In this document: positions 43,803-54,719 of the stretch, in pieces
Layout of the letters: every line of letters starts with the position of its first letter
Numbering within the stretch: position 1 is the stretch's first letter
Source of the DNA: Macrothele yani
Lineage: Eukaryota; Arthropoda; Arachnida; Araneae; Macrothelidae
Direction: 5' to 3'
Assembly: GCA_039090855.1 (NCBI GenBank)
Contig: CM077002.1
Coordinates: 84,634,194-84,698,193 of the forward strand
Length of the DNA: 64,000 nucleotides
Position numbers and translations under genes: made by a program
Notes under the pieces: model-generated
Databases searched by the model: none
Seen by the model: only the letters and a program-made list of their open reading frames with translations
Told to the model about the DNA's origin: nothing

Positions 43803-45343
43803 CACTGCTGGACAATTGCCAAGGACGGACCATAAACGGCTATATAGCGCACAAAAACGTAAGTGTGGTTGGATGGCAAGTGAAATAAAATAATGTCAGA
43901 ATGCCAGGACATTACAAGAAAGACAATTTATTGTGCTCTGAAATCCAGAAGGCTTTGGAACGTGTTCAAGAGACAAACAGGCCATTTTGTGCAGAATACG
44001 TAAAAGTGAAAAAAATGCAATTACCGTCCGCAGGCGTTCCGGCGTAAGATGTCAATACGGGATATGGCCACCATGGTGGGCGATGCAAGATTCCACACGT
44101 CGTGTCATGCTTTGCACAACATTATCAAGCAGCTGTTGGGGTAATTTATCCCATTCCTCTGTCAGTGCACAGATGAGGGTGTCCTTGTTTATTGGAGGGC
44201 TTTGGCGACCAGCAAGACTCCTCCCCAAAGCATCCCACACATTTTCAATGGGATTCAGATCTGGAGAACGTGCTGGCCATACGAGGCATTGAATATCCTC
44301 GCTCTCAAGACACTCCTGGACAGCGACTGTTCGATGACATGTTGCGTTGTCGTCCATGAAAATGAATCTATCACCGACAGCACCACGGAACATGCGAACA
44401 TGAGGTAGCAGAACATCATTAATGTATCGTTGGCCAGTCATAGTCCCAGTTGGAAGCACATAGAGGGACGTACGGCCATTGATCATGATGCCAGCACATA
44501 CCATGACACTACATGTCGGATATCGGTCCCTTTCCTGTATGTTTGCTGGACAATATGCAGAAACACTATCACGCCAGATCAGTTGTCGTCGACAATCAGA
44601 TGACAGACTGTATCTACTCTCATCTTAGAAGAGGATAGCAGACCAGTCGTTATCAGTCCAATTGCGATGTTGATGGCACCATTGCAAACGGGCGGTACGG
44701 TGACGTCTGGACAATGGGATGCACACAACAGGACGGCGGGCGTATAGTCCTCCTTCATGCAAACGTCTGGCGACAGTTTTTCGGGAGATCCGCTTGCCAG
44801 TAGCAGCCATAAACTGATTTGCTACCTCACTAGCTGTGCTGCGCCGGTGTCTTTTTGTTGATAGCACTATGTACTGATCTTCTGCAGGTGTCGTACTGCG
44901 AACACCTCCTCCCCCGTGATGTTTGCTACACTCTCCATTTGTTTGAAATGATTTCCAAAGCCTTGAAACAACACTGTGGCTGACGTCGAACTCCCTGGCA
45001 ACATCTGTTATTTTTCGCCCTTCTTCAATCTTGCCAATAATACGGCTACGCGTAAAATCATCTAGGTGATGTCGGGAAGACATACTGAAACTTGCAAGTT
45101 CGTCAATTGATTCTTTCCCTTTTAACTTTGCGTTTCAACAACAACGGTCAATACGCGTCAAATCCTTTATGTCTCTTATCAGCGCTATGATGTCACGAAC
45201 AAGTTCGGCAATCCAGAATTTGCATACGCACATTACGTCTTACTGTATCCCGCACTTATGCTAATTTCCACATTTTCCTGCCTTCCATTTTATGGTTGCA
45301 TTGGTTGCTATTGTCATCCGTCCTTAGCAATTGTCCGGCAGTG
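43803..45343 (-). mobile_element. Tc1-like element, family A, copy 2 (1541 bp)
   Basis: The ends are CACTGCTGGACAATTGCCAA at 43803 and TTAGCAATTGTCCGGCAGTG ending at 45343, with TA on both sides. It is nearly identical to copies 1 and 3. Confidence 0.95.
44052..45083 (-). pseudogene. Tc1-like transposase, family A copy 2, one stop
   Basis: The minus-strand frame from 45083 (MSSRHHLDDFTRSRIIGK) to 44052 is 343 codons with a single TAA at 44625. That codon is TCA (Ser) at the corresponding place in copy 1 (FSDESRYS), so it lies just before the first catalytic Asp. The second Asp (MDDNATCHRTVA) and the Glu (NPIENVWD) are intact in the downstream frame. The HTH regions match copy 1. The stop probably arose after insertion. 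Confidence 0.93.
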
Positions 45344-45345
45344 TA

Positions 45346-45925
45346 ATTGTGACCTGTCTCAGTTTTGCTGCTATCCTACGTATATTATGAGTCGCCATTG
45401 AAGACACAACATAGCTTATACCAGTGGGATATTTATTTTTTGTTAGTGGTACTCTAACTATAATTTTTAACAAAAGAAAAGACACGTTTACTAGGCTATA
45501 ATATGTATGTACGCTGTTACTTTAGCATAACATACAGTTTGATTTCATTGCAATTAAAAGTAGAAAGCTACTTTTCCTAATGTGACAGTTCTCTTTTATA
45601 CTTTTTGTGGTCGTTTGATTTGTTCAGTTGCAAATTTGTGGTAAGCAGATCTCATCGCACTTTTAATACAACTGAGTCACTTTCGCTTTTTTATTTAATA
45701 TTTGTCTCTATCAAGGCTACATATTCAAGCAGATGGAAAGCAAACAACTGCATTAAAATTACCAAAGCTTTTATATTGTAGTTTTATGATATTCCACATG
45801 ATGTGTGCCGCATGTATTAGGAAATGGTTAGTGTATTTGATCTGAACAGATTGGTCATCTGAGCAAAAGAGGCCAACGTGTGTTTTCTTTAAAGGATATA
45901 AAAACCTGTAAATCAGTTGCTACTT
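45346..45925. other. Intronic DNA, no recognised feature
   Basis: AT-rich and nothing recognised. Confidence 0.4.
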
Positions 45926-45984
45926 TCCGGTCCAACACCGCGGAGTCGACGGCTTGGCGTATCCATCTGAAGCACGGCGTGTGT

Positions 45985-46075
45985 TCGGTGCAGCATTGTC
46001 TATGTAGGATCGATCCCACTACCAACTGGTTTAAAGGCGGCTTTTCTAACCACTATGCCACTCACAATCCCTTGA
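45985..46075 (-). repeat. tRNA-derived SINE-like head, minus strand
   Basis: On the minus strand GTGGCATAGTGGTTAGAAAA (A-box) and GTGGGATCGATCCTACATAG (B-box-like) have tRNA spacing, as in family S2. Confidence 0.6.
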
Positions 46076-47033
46076 ATCAGACACATTTTAAAGATTAGCT
46101 TTTCTACAATACAAATGATAATATATTTGATTAGCTTTTCTGTTCCATTTTTCCAGATAATTATTTTATCCAAATTATATTCATGGAAATTGGCTATTTT
46201 CATCTCAGCCTTACATGCTGATAGTCACACTGTTCAAAAACTTAAATAATCCTTTCCACTATACTAAGACGGGAACAACGAAGATCGCAACAAAACTGAA
46301 AACAAAATTTTTCTTACTTTCAGCTTTAAAGGCATATGGATGTTTATCTTGAATTGCACAGATGCGAGTGAAAATTCCGCGAGAGTTCACAACTTTACAA
46401 AGTTTCAAGGAGGGAACAGCAATTAGAAATCTTAATTTCATGAAGTTAACTTTTATCCTGATAGATATCTTGTTGCAGATTCTTCGTGGACGTCGTAGGA
46501 CATGCCTCAACGGTCTCCCACATGAAGCAACTTTTGTTTGTTTTGTTTCGTTTGTTTAGAGCAACTTACCTAGAGCAGTACATGAAACACGAACACACAG
46601 TTCTCACGAAACATCTAACTCATTCACCGAACCTAAATGTATTGAGTATGTGGGGATTTCTTGTACTGCACCCATAATCTCGCAGCTACTTTAGTGACTC
46701 TTTCACACCTCGAATGTTCTCTACGAAGAGAACGGGATTCCTTGCCTGTGAATTATGTGTATAATTTGATTCTCGGTATGGGAGAATGTTGTGCACTCTG
46801 TATTTCAGAAACGCACACTGACGCACGTTGTTCGATTCGTCAGCTCATTAGCATTGTTTTGTGGCGTCTTCTTGTTTATATTCATGTTGTTATAATCATT
46901 TCTTTAATTCGAACACTGGCAACAAAATATGCTGGAACTGATTTGTTTATCGTTGTTGCTGCACAACACGTTTTCCACATTTCAACATTTATATTTTTGA
47001 TAATTGTGAATACATTTCTCTTTGAAGGGATAA

Positions 47034-47215
47034 TTTGAATGCGGAATTTGCATCTATGTACTGATATGACAGCAATATGTAGTTTGGTGATCCTAATGAA
47101 TCCAGACAGCAATATATAATTGACAGCAATATATAATTGACAGCAATATATAATTTGAATGCGGAATTTGCATCTACGTACTGATAGGACAGCAATATAT
47201 AGTTTGGTAAATGTT
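47034..47215. repeat. 120-bp duplication with 17-bp tandem repeats inside
   Basis: TTGAATGCGGAATTTGCATC occurs at about 47034 and 47154, exactly 120 bp apart. Between them GACAGCAATATATAATT repeats at 47105, 47122 and 47139. Confidence 0.9.
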
Positions 47216-47468
47216 AGAAAACAGGGAATATTGTTGGTTAGAAAAACAGAAGACTGCATATATGGATTCCACTCTACACTGTGGAAACGAGGTAGGCTGA
47301 TCCAGTGGTAAAGTGGTACGAAGCGTTGGCCTCAAATCCTTCGTCTGAGATGAGTGCGGGTTCGATTCCTATGTCAGGCATGAGTGGTGAAGCATTTGCC
47401 TGATGGTACTGGCTCTATCCTTTCCGTGAAACCTGTGGCCCTAAATGGGGAAGGGTAGACTGCCTATA

Positions 47469-48711
47469 CACCGATGAACCATTCCATTATGACCACCCCC
47501 CCCCCCCCAGCCTAGAGAAATGAGCGCGCCTGGAAACAGAACGGTGGCGCCGGTGAATTTCACAGAGCAGTATATATACAACCTGAGGACCGGTTTTCAG
47601 TTAATAGAGTATTCGGAGTCAGAATGGGAAAAACTACCGATTTATCAGAGTTTGAAAAAAGACAAATTGTGATGGCACGGCGCCTTGGAACTACGATCTC
47701 GGAAACACCGCGGCTTGTGGGTTGTTCACGTGCCGCTGTAGTGAGTGCGTATCAAAAGTGGTGCACACATGGCCAAACCATGAACCGTCGTTCAGCAGTG
47801 GGTCGTCCGCAGCTCACGGATGCCAGAGGGGAGCGGAGACTGTCGCGCATTGTTCACAGCGACGATAGGGCCAAAATGTGACAAATCACCCACAACTACA
47901 ACAGTGGTGATCAGGGCAATGTGTCACAGCACACAGTTCACTGCACTGTTCTGCGCATGGGCATGCGTAGCCAAAGACCCAGCCGGGTCCCCATGCTCAC
48001 TGCACGTCGTGGCCAACAACGCATGAAATGGGCCCAAGATCATCGAGATTGGACCGTGGATGATTGGAAGAAAGTGGCCTAATCTGACGAATAAAGATTT
48101 CAGATGTATCACGTAGACTGCCGAGCGCGAATACGCCGATTACCAATGGAGGCTATGGCACCTGGATGCGCTGTTGTGCGGAAACAGGCCGACGGCGGCT
48201 GTGTTTTGTTGTGCGCGATGTTTTCTTAGTATACGTTAGACCTCATAATTCCAATAGCACAATCCCTGACAGCTGTCAGTTATCTGAACATCGTTGCGGA
48301 TCAAGTTCACCCATTCATGGAAACTGTGTTCCCTGCTGGTGATGGCCATTACCAACAGGATAATGCGCCATGCTTCACTGCCAGAATCGTCAAGAAGTGG
48401 TTCGAGGAACAGGCTGGTGACTTTCAGTTAATGCCTTGGCCTCCAAATTAACCTGGCATGAACCCAAGCGAACATTTGTGGTTCGACTTGGAAAAGCGGG
48501 TTCACGCAAAACCACCACCCCGAAGTGTACGAGAACTGGAGGACCTGCTGTTTACATTATGGTACCAGATACTCCAGGATAGCTATCGCCACCTCATCGA
48601 ATTAACGCCTCGCAGATTGGCTGCTGTTTTGCAGAGTGGGTGCTGTTTTGCGGGCTAAAGGGGGCCTACAGCTTATAAGGTAGGTGGTCATAGTGTAATG
48701 GCTCATCGGTA
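47469..48711 (+). mobile_element. Tc1-like element, family G (about 1243 bp)
   Basis: The inverted ends are CACCGATGAACCATTCCATT at 47469 and the complement of TACCGATGAGCCATTACACT ending at about 48711. They continue into ATGACCACC, with TA on both sides. A C run follows the left TIR at 47494-47508. Exact ends could shift by two bases because the flanks are TATA. Confidence 0.88.
47624..48658 (+). pseudogene. Tc1-like transposase, family G, broken by several stops
   Basis: The + strand frame starts MGKTTDLSEFEKRQIVMARR, with HTH ISETPRLVGCSRAAVVSAYQ and GRPQLTDARGERRLSRIVHS, to a TGA at 47879. Continuing in near-frame pieces: GMRSQRPSRVPMLTARRGQQ, WTVDDWKKVA with a stop then SDE (first catalytic Asp), DGHYQQDNAPCFTARIVKKW (second Asp), MPWPPN with a stop, then MNPSEHLWFDLEKRVHAKPP (Glu in PSEH, usual PIEH). 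The C-terminus is intact to GCCFAG. There are at least four stops, so it is inactive, but the catalytic residues are still readable. Confidence 0.88.
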
Positions 48712-49369
48712 TATATCGCCGATTGAATTGTTCACGGCGGTCTTCCAACACCAAAAAACCAAAGATTCTTAGAGCAGAGCTGTTGATTCTGTTGTTCCAC
48801 CTACCCGCAACTGCGCATTGTTGTTGCAGTCTCTAATCCGCAGCTTGGCATATTGAGGCCACGTTTTCTTGTGAGTTCGCCTCATTCACCTAAAACTGAC
48901 AATGCCGGATTCTTTATCGGATCACATAGGAAAACAATGCAAAGATCTGAGAAAATGTTAATACGAATAGTAAATTGATCTGACACTTATTATAAATGAT
49001 TTCGTACAAATAATTCTGCCAACATAACGAAACTTATTCATTGCTGCCAGAGTCATTTAAGTATACAAATTGTACTTCACTACTGAGCTCAGTACAAAAT
49101 GTTGTGTGCGCTGTATGTAAAAGCAACGAAGCGCATAGAAAAGTCTACTAGATCCCACTTTTCACTATTGTTGTCGAAAAGTTAGGTCACATTAATCGAA
49201 CATCGCAACATGTGATTTTGCAAAATCTAGTGGAAGCACTGCTGGATTTCCCGTATAAAATGTGGACTACTTTCGATGCGTTTCACGTTTCTTTGTATTT
49301 TGTGGTAAACTTAGTTTCTTACTCTTTGTGAGCTACTTTTCTTACTCTTTGTGAGCAGCTACTGAGAAG

Positions 49370-49455
49370 TATGAGTCTTGCGATGCCAAGGACGGGCGAC
49401 ACACTATAGCCCAGAAAATTGCTAAAGGTGGCCATTAACACTTCCCCTCCTTCTT
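49370..49455 (+). repeat. SINE (family S1) tail fragment, plus strand
   Basis: Only the 3' part remains: ATGCCAAGGACGGGCGACAC, ATAGCCCAGAAAATTGCTAA, GGTGGCCATTAACACTTCCC. Confidence 0.65.
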
Positions 49456-49459
49456 CAAA

Positions 49460-51010
49460 AAGAAAAAAAGAGGCCTGAAAACTTTGAATAAAGTGTATTT
49501 TTGAGAATGAGAAGAACATGTAACAAATATAATTACTTTTAAGAAACTGAGTTTTTATTTTTTCGCTATGTTTCCCCAGAAGCGAGAGCGCTAACTACCA
49601 TCTTTCACGTACCTCTTCCTTTGTATGAACGATTGAAGAAAAGGCATTCTTCTTTTCGTTAAATGAGTGCATCTTGGCATTTCACAGAGAAAGTTGTAAT
49701 TTTTAAACGCATTGGTGCATTAATTCTTTGCGGAACAAAAACAATATTTCGGTTAATCAAGCAGTGGTTCAAAAATGTAGAAGTATCAAAAAATTCTTTG
49801 TGACGACGACTAAGCGTGAAATCGAAGAATATTGCAAAAAAATAACTTTCGAATGATGTAAGAATTTTATTTTTTTTGCGAGCGGCATTTTTATCTTATA
49901 AGCCTCAAATGTTTAGTAAACTCCCCGTTAGACGGACTTTGTGGGGGAAATGTCTTTCAAAAAGGTATTTTATTTTTCGAAAGGATGTGAGTTCAGCTTG
50001 ATAAATAATTTAATCATCGGTTGAGTTGCTCCGTGCATTATCCTTTCTCGCTCGAGCATTCAGATTTTATATCGAAGGGCATAACGGGGATATATTTCCA
50101 GAGAAACAACACCAAGTAAAAAAAACTATTTGCTTTTTTAAAAATTGTTCAGGATTTTTTTTTCAGTTCTGCTTTTCCATTCTAAATAAAACCACTGCGT
50201 GGATTTTACGGAAATCATTTCCTGATAAGCACATGATCCACTCAAGAAGTACAAGATATAAAAATTGTAATCAAAAGTGCAGTTTGATAAACATGTACAT
50301 GGAACTGCTGCATGAGAACGTCTATGCTCGAAAATCTCTACCTCACAATCGATCTACTACCTAGGTACGTAGACAATTGGAAGAGGAGGAGAATTTTTAA
50401 GATAGGTTTTCACTTCTGGAATTGTAAAATTACAAGTTCAGAATTCTGTGAGCAACGGACGTACATGTTTAATGGTGTTTGAAATCAACCGTTATAAGTT
50501 TTATTCTTCTGACAATTAGTACTAGGAGAGTGTGCGTGTACACGAAATACACGTTATGTGTCACAACTTCTAGCAGAGAGACGTGACAGTTTCCTTACCT
50601 CTGGAGATATTCAGTGAAACCAAATGCTAAATCAATATTTCCTATCTACGATTGATACATGACACTCATCTCAAGTGCAAGCCCCAAACAAGAAGGTTTT
50701 AATGACTCAAGAATTCACATGAGAACAAAAATCTAAGTTGGCTAAATATGTTATGTAGTGACCCACTCACTATTCTAAATTAAATATGGCTACAAAAAAC
50801 TTGACAATAATAATATCGCTGCCTTTTTTGGAGATTAAGTACCCTTGTCGTATGTTTACATTATAATGACTTGCAAAAAAATGAGCAAACACTAACGCGA
50901 AAATTAATTTAATTCATCCTTCTACTTACACGCAGTTATTGACACGTAATAACCTATTACATTCAAAGAATAAATCAATGGAGACTGACATTTTAAAATC
51001 TTCTGTTTGC
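49460..51010. other. Intronic DNA, no recognised feature
   Basis: AT-rich. The + strand ORF at 50026-50364 has no recognised motifs or good splice context and is judged incidental. Confidence 0.45.
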
Positions 51011-51020
51011 GAACTGAATG

Positions 51021-51206
51021 CAGCAGATTCCGGTTAATTGGGACAAGCACACGCACACTTCGGGGCTAGAACAATTTACCCGAATTTGACCGCTGCTCTA
51101 ATTATGCGAAATCTTATCCCAAAGAACCAATTTCGATGCTCTTCAAATATTGTTCCAAATAAATAGCCACCCCGATTAACCGATGTCTCAATTAACCGGA
51201 ATCTTT
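51021..51206. mobile_element. MITE with pogo/Tigger-like ends
   Basis: AGATTCCGGTTAATTGGGAC at 51024 is mirrored by GTCTCAATTAACCGGAATCT near 51186-51205. Subterminal ACCCCGATTAACCGATGT is also pogo/Tigger-like. It is about 185 bp and has no ORF. Confidence 0.8.
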
Positions 51207-51504
51207 TATTCATACGATAAGCGTGGACTCTTCTATGACAGGCTGATGGTAAAGTGAACGATGCGTCGTCGTACTATTGGATGTAAAGTTTCGCTAAAAA
51301 TAAGATCCATAACCACTAGATTTACTCTGTACTTACCGAACTGAAATAACATTCGGATACTGTTAGATTGCTTTAATATGTCATTCACTATGTTACTTGC
51401 ATTAGCACGATTGAAAATAAGAAAGACAACTCTTTAAGAGCTAAATGTCTTCAATCAGTGTAGTCTGGCTTACACATTTGTCGATACAACAACTGAAGTC
51501 GTTG

Positions 51505-51703
51505 TTTTTTATTTGGGAATTAACGACTACAGTGAGCAACAAGCAGTCGCCCATCCCTAATTTAAGGCCACTGTTTCCAGGTAGGGATAGAGCCAGTGCC
51601 GTAAGACAAACACAATACTCATACGTCACCGGGGTTCGAATCCGAACCCACTTGAACGAATGGTCATAAGCCAGCGTTTAGACCACTGCACCAATGGGGC
51701 GGC
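51505..51703 (-). repeat. tRNA-derived SINE (family S1), minus strand
   Basis: The tRNA-like head is at the right end (minus-strand GCCGCCCCATTGGTGCAGTG) and a B-box GGATTCGAACCCC lies inside. The body matches 4122-4356 with one small deletion (AGCAAC directly followed by AAGCAG). Confidence 0.9.
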
Positions 51704-52559
51704 AGACTGAGGTCCATAGGACTGCAATCATCCTTAGTGTTTGCTGAAAATGTACGGTTTAACAGTTTAAAATTTTTTCCTGGGTTTAACCACCACAGAC
51801 CCAACTGTTTGAATGAAGAAAAATGTTTCATGCTTATGTTGGACCTGAAAATCCCATGTGGTATTGGGAAATTGCTGTACTGGTTTATAGAACTTGAAAT
51901 TTCCATGGATCGTCTTCGAGGTAAGTTCTGGAAGATGTATCGCTTTTATGATTTGTTGCGAAGTTTGTTCGATTTTCAGTGAGACGATGTTTTTGTAGAT
52001 CGACTAATATCCTTAAGTTGTCTGTAACTTTGTAACCGATGGCAAGCTGAGCTTCTTTGGGATTGTGAACATTCATTTAAAATAGCGTAGGCCAAGATCT
52101 GGTTCCAAAAATCTGGTACAAAGGTTGGATAAAGAAATTATCCTTTCATCCTTCCTTAAAATGGACTCTAAGATGAAACAGAGAAACTCCAAATATCCCC
52201 CTCCCGTTTTACCTTCCTGGAAAGTATTTAGATCGAGTGAACACCAAAGAGTTGATAATAAAGCGCATCTTCAAGAAACGCATTAGTGGTAATTAGTATT
52301 AAATTTCCTGTTACACATACACAAATTGCTGCTCAAAAAGGTGAGCTGAGTTAAAAACTGTGGCGTGGAATAACTTAGGCAATATACCTTTCAGTTTTAG
52401 ACAACAACCTGCATTATCAGTACATTAGAGTTTTCCAGGTGAAGTTTGTTTTGGATGGACATGCCGTGAAACAGAAACTTTAAGATCACTGTTTTAAGTT
52501 TAAACAATTGTTTCCTTAGTTCCAGTGGTGAAGCACAGAAACGATTACCCTTTTTAGCA

Positions 52560-54200
52560 CGTCTTTTGTAAAAAAAGATCGTGCTTATGTTACCAGTTTG
52601 TCCGTCCGTCCGTCTGTACCCACAATATCTCTGCAATTATTAGTCCGATTTGAAAAATTCTTTTTGCATTGGGAAGCTTGAAATATGCGAATGATGATCC
52701 TTTATTTCGGTTTTTTACGGTGTACAATTTCGCCTCTAGGCGTAGATGCAGATGATATCTTAATTTCCGCTTCTGATGCAAACGCGTAAATCTTAATTTC
52801 CGATTCTGATGTATTTGCAGCAAAATATGAGCTTCTAAATTCTCGATTGAAAAAATTCGTCGTTTGTTGACCGATAGTACTCATGTCGACAAACCTTTTA
52901 GAAACGTTTTCTTCTTAAAATAATGCATGGTTTCTACGCCAAGGGGCGTAGATGTATATCTTATGTTTGTTAATATCTCTACTTCTAGGTGTCCGATTTG
53001 AAAAATTCCTTCTTTGTTGGATAGTGTTTCCAGTGTGACATGTTTTTCATATAATTTTAAAATTTTCAATTAATTCATAGATTTTCCGCTAGGGGGCGTA
53101 GAGGTAAATTGCTTTCCCCCTATAACTCTGCTTCTAAATCTCCGATTTGAAAAATTCTTTCTGCACCGGATACGGCTCCTCATGGGAAATCGTTTGCACA
53201 TAATTTCTAATTTTTGTAAAAAATGGTTTGGCTACCAGGTGGCGTAAGTCTTAAGTTCCGCTTCTGATGTATTTGCAGCAAAATATGACATTCTAAAATC
53301 TCGATTGAAAAAAAGTGGTTTAGTGACCGATACTACTCATGTCGACAAACCTTTTAGGAACATTTTCTTCTTGAAATAATGCATAGTTTCTACGCCAGGG
53401 GGAGTAGATGTATATCTTATTTTTTCAATATCTCTACTTCTAGGAGTCCGATTTGAAAAATTCCTTCTTTGTTGGATAGTGTTTCCGATGCGAAATGTTT
53501 TTCCTATAAATTCCAAATTTTCTAGTAAATCATAGACTTTCCGCTAGGGAGCGCAAAGGTAAATTGCGTTTTCTCCGTGATTTCTGCTTCTAAAACTCCG
53601 ATTTGAAAAATTCTTCCTGTATCGCATACAAGACCTGATGGAAAATATTTTTCCCATAATTTCTAATGTTTGGTAAAGAATGGTTTGGCCACCAGGGAGG
53701 CATAAGTGTTAATTTCTGCTTCTGATGCATTTTTAGCAAAATCTGGGCTCCTGAAAACTCGACTAAATTTTTTTTTTCTTGGGTCGATAGTGCTCATATG
53801 GAAAAAACCTTTTGAGAATACTTTCTTCCTAAAATAATGCGTGGTTTTCCCACCAGGGGACATAACGTCACATCTCTTTTTTTGTCGATATCTTGTTTCT
53901 AAGAGTCCGATTTGAAAAATGCTTTCTATGTTGGAGAGCGTTTCCGGTGCGAAATGTTTCTCATATAAATTCATGTTTTTTTAACGCACAAGTCTGCAAC
54001 CAAAGGGCGTTAGCTCACGATTCCGTTATAGCAATATCTGAGGGATTAAAAACCCGATTGAAAAACTTCTTTCTTCCGTCAGATACTATTGTTTTCCATA
54101 CCGGTTCCATTGACTTTGAATAGCTTTGATAAATTTAATTTGCGTCAGATCGGATTCAAAAGACGTGCTTATTACACCCGGAAATTCGGACTCATCTTTT
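52560..54200 (+). repeat. ~150-bp satellite with 458-bp higher-order repeat, block III
   Basis: The monomer box CCGATTTGAAAAATTC (or CTCGATTGAAAAA) has its marker G at 52647, 52845, 52995, 53144, 53303, 53450, 53600, 53761, 53909 and 54056. Spacings run 150, 149, 159, 147, 150, 161, 148 and 147. Every third monomer belongs to the same subtype: 52845/53303/53761 (TCATGTCGACAAACCTTTTA), 52995/53450/53909 (TTGGATAGTGTTTCC) and 53144/53600/54056. The higher-order period is therefore 455-459 bp, present about three times. Most monomers hold a CTCF-like box. No ORF. Confidence 0.92.
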
Positions 54201-54304
54201 TTGTTAATATGTCCGTTAACTCTGCATCTTCTTTACTTCCGGTAAATCATCGAAACACTCTTTCATTGCTTTTCGATTTGCTTTTTTTTTTATTTACTCT
54301 ATTT

Positions 54305-54460
54305 CGAGGTATAACAAACTCCATGAAATGTAAGGTGGCCAATAGAAGTCGACCGTCTAGAATTTAGGACCATTAGTCTGAAGGAAGAGACAGAACCGGC
54401 ATCCTAGGAAAAATACATTTTCCATGTCTTGTCCAGGATGCTAGTCCGGGCTATACTTAT
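54305..54460 (-). repeat. Degraded SINE (family S1), minus strand
   Basis: It retains GGTGGCCAATAGAAGTCGAC, AATTTAGGACCATTAG and GACAGAACCGGCATCC in the family order, but the tRNA-like head is almost unrecognisable. Confidence 0.5.
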
Positions 54461-54719
54461 TGCAGTTAGACTTAGCGTACTTTACACGATATGCAGCATG
54501 CACTAAGATCAGTTCTTATCAACGCTGCTGGCCACCCCAAATGCAACACCAAGAAGGACACGAGATAGCAAAGCCAGATTTACTGGACACATCACAACAG
54601 ATACAAAGATGAAACGATTGCGTTGGATCTTAATTTCACAGGCTGATGTGGCCGCGGCACCAGGCGAAGTATCGCGTGCAGTGAAGCACCCAATATCTCC
54701 ACCAAAAAAATAAATAAAT

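Larger units (their letters stand above)
47290..48766 (+). repeat. tRNA-derived SINE (family S1) split by a Tc1 element
   Basis: The SINE head and body run to about 47468 (GGTAAAGTGGTACGAAGCGT, GCGGGTTCGATTCCTATG as B-box, then GTGGCCCTAAATGGGGAAGG). The 3' end resumes after the inserted element as GCCGATTGAATTGTTCACGG near 48717, with a short A-rich tail. Confidence 0.82.

Noticed and set aside
46882..47259. 125-codon minus-strand ORF with internal repeats (YCCQLYIAVNYILLS)
   Set aside because: The protein repeats simply translate the 17-bp and 120-bp DNA repeats; no start or splice context.
50026..50364. 112-codon + strand ORF as a possible adenylyl cyclase exon
   Set aside because: It has no similarity to the cyclase C1b or membrane segments and no flanking splice sites in phase.
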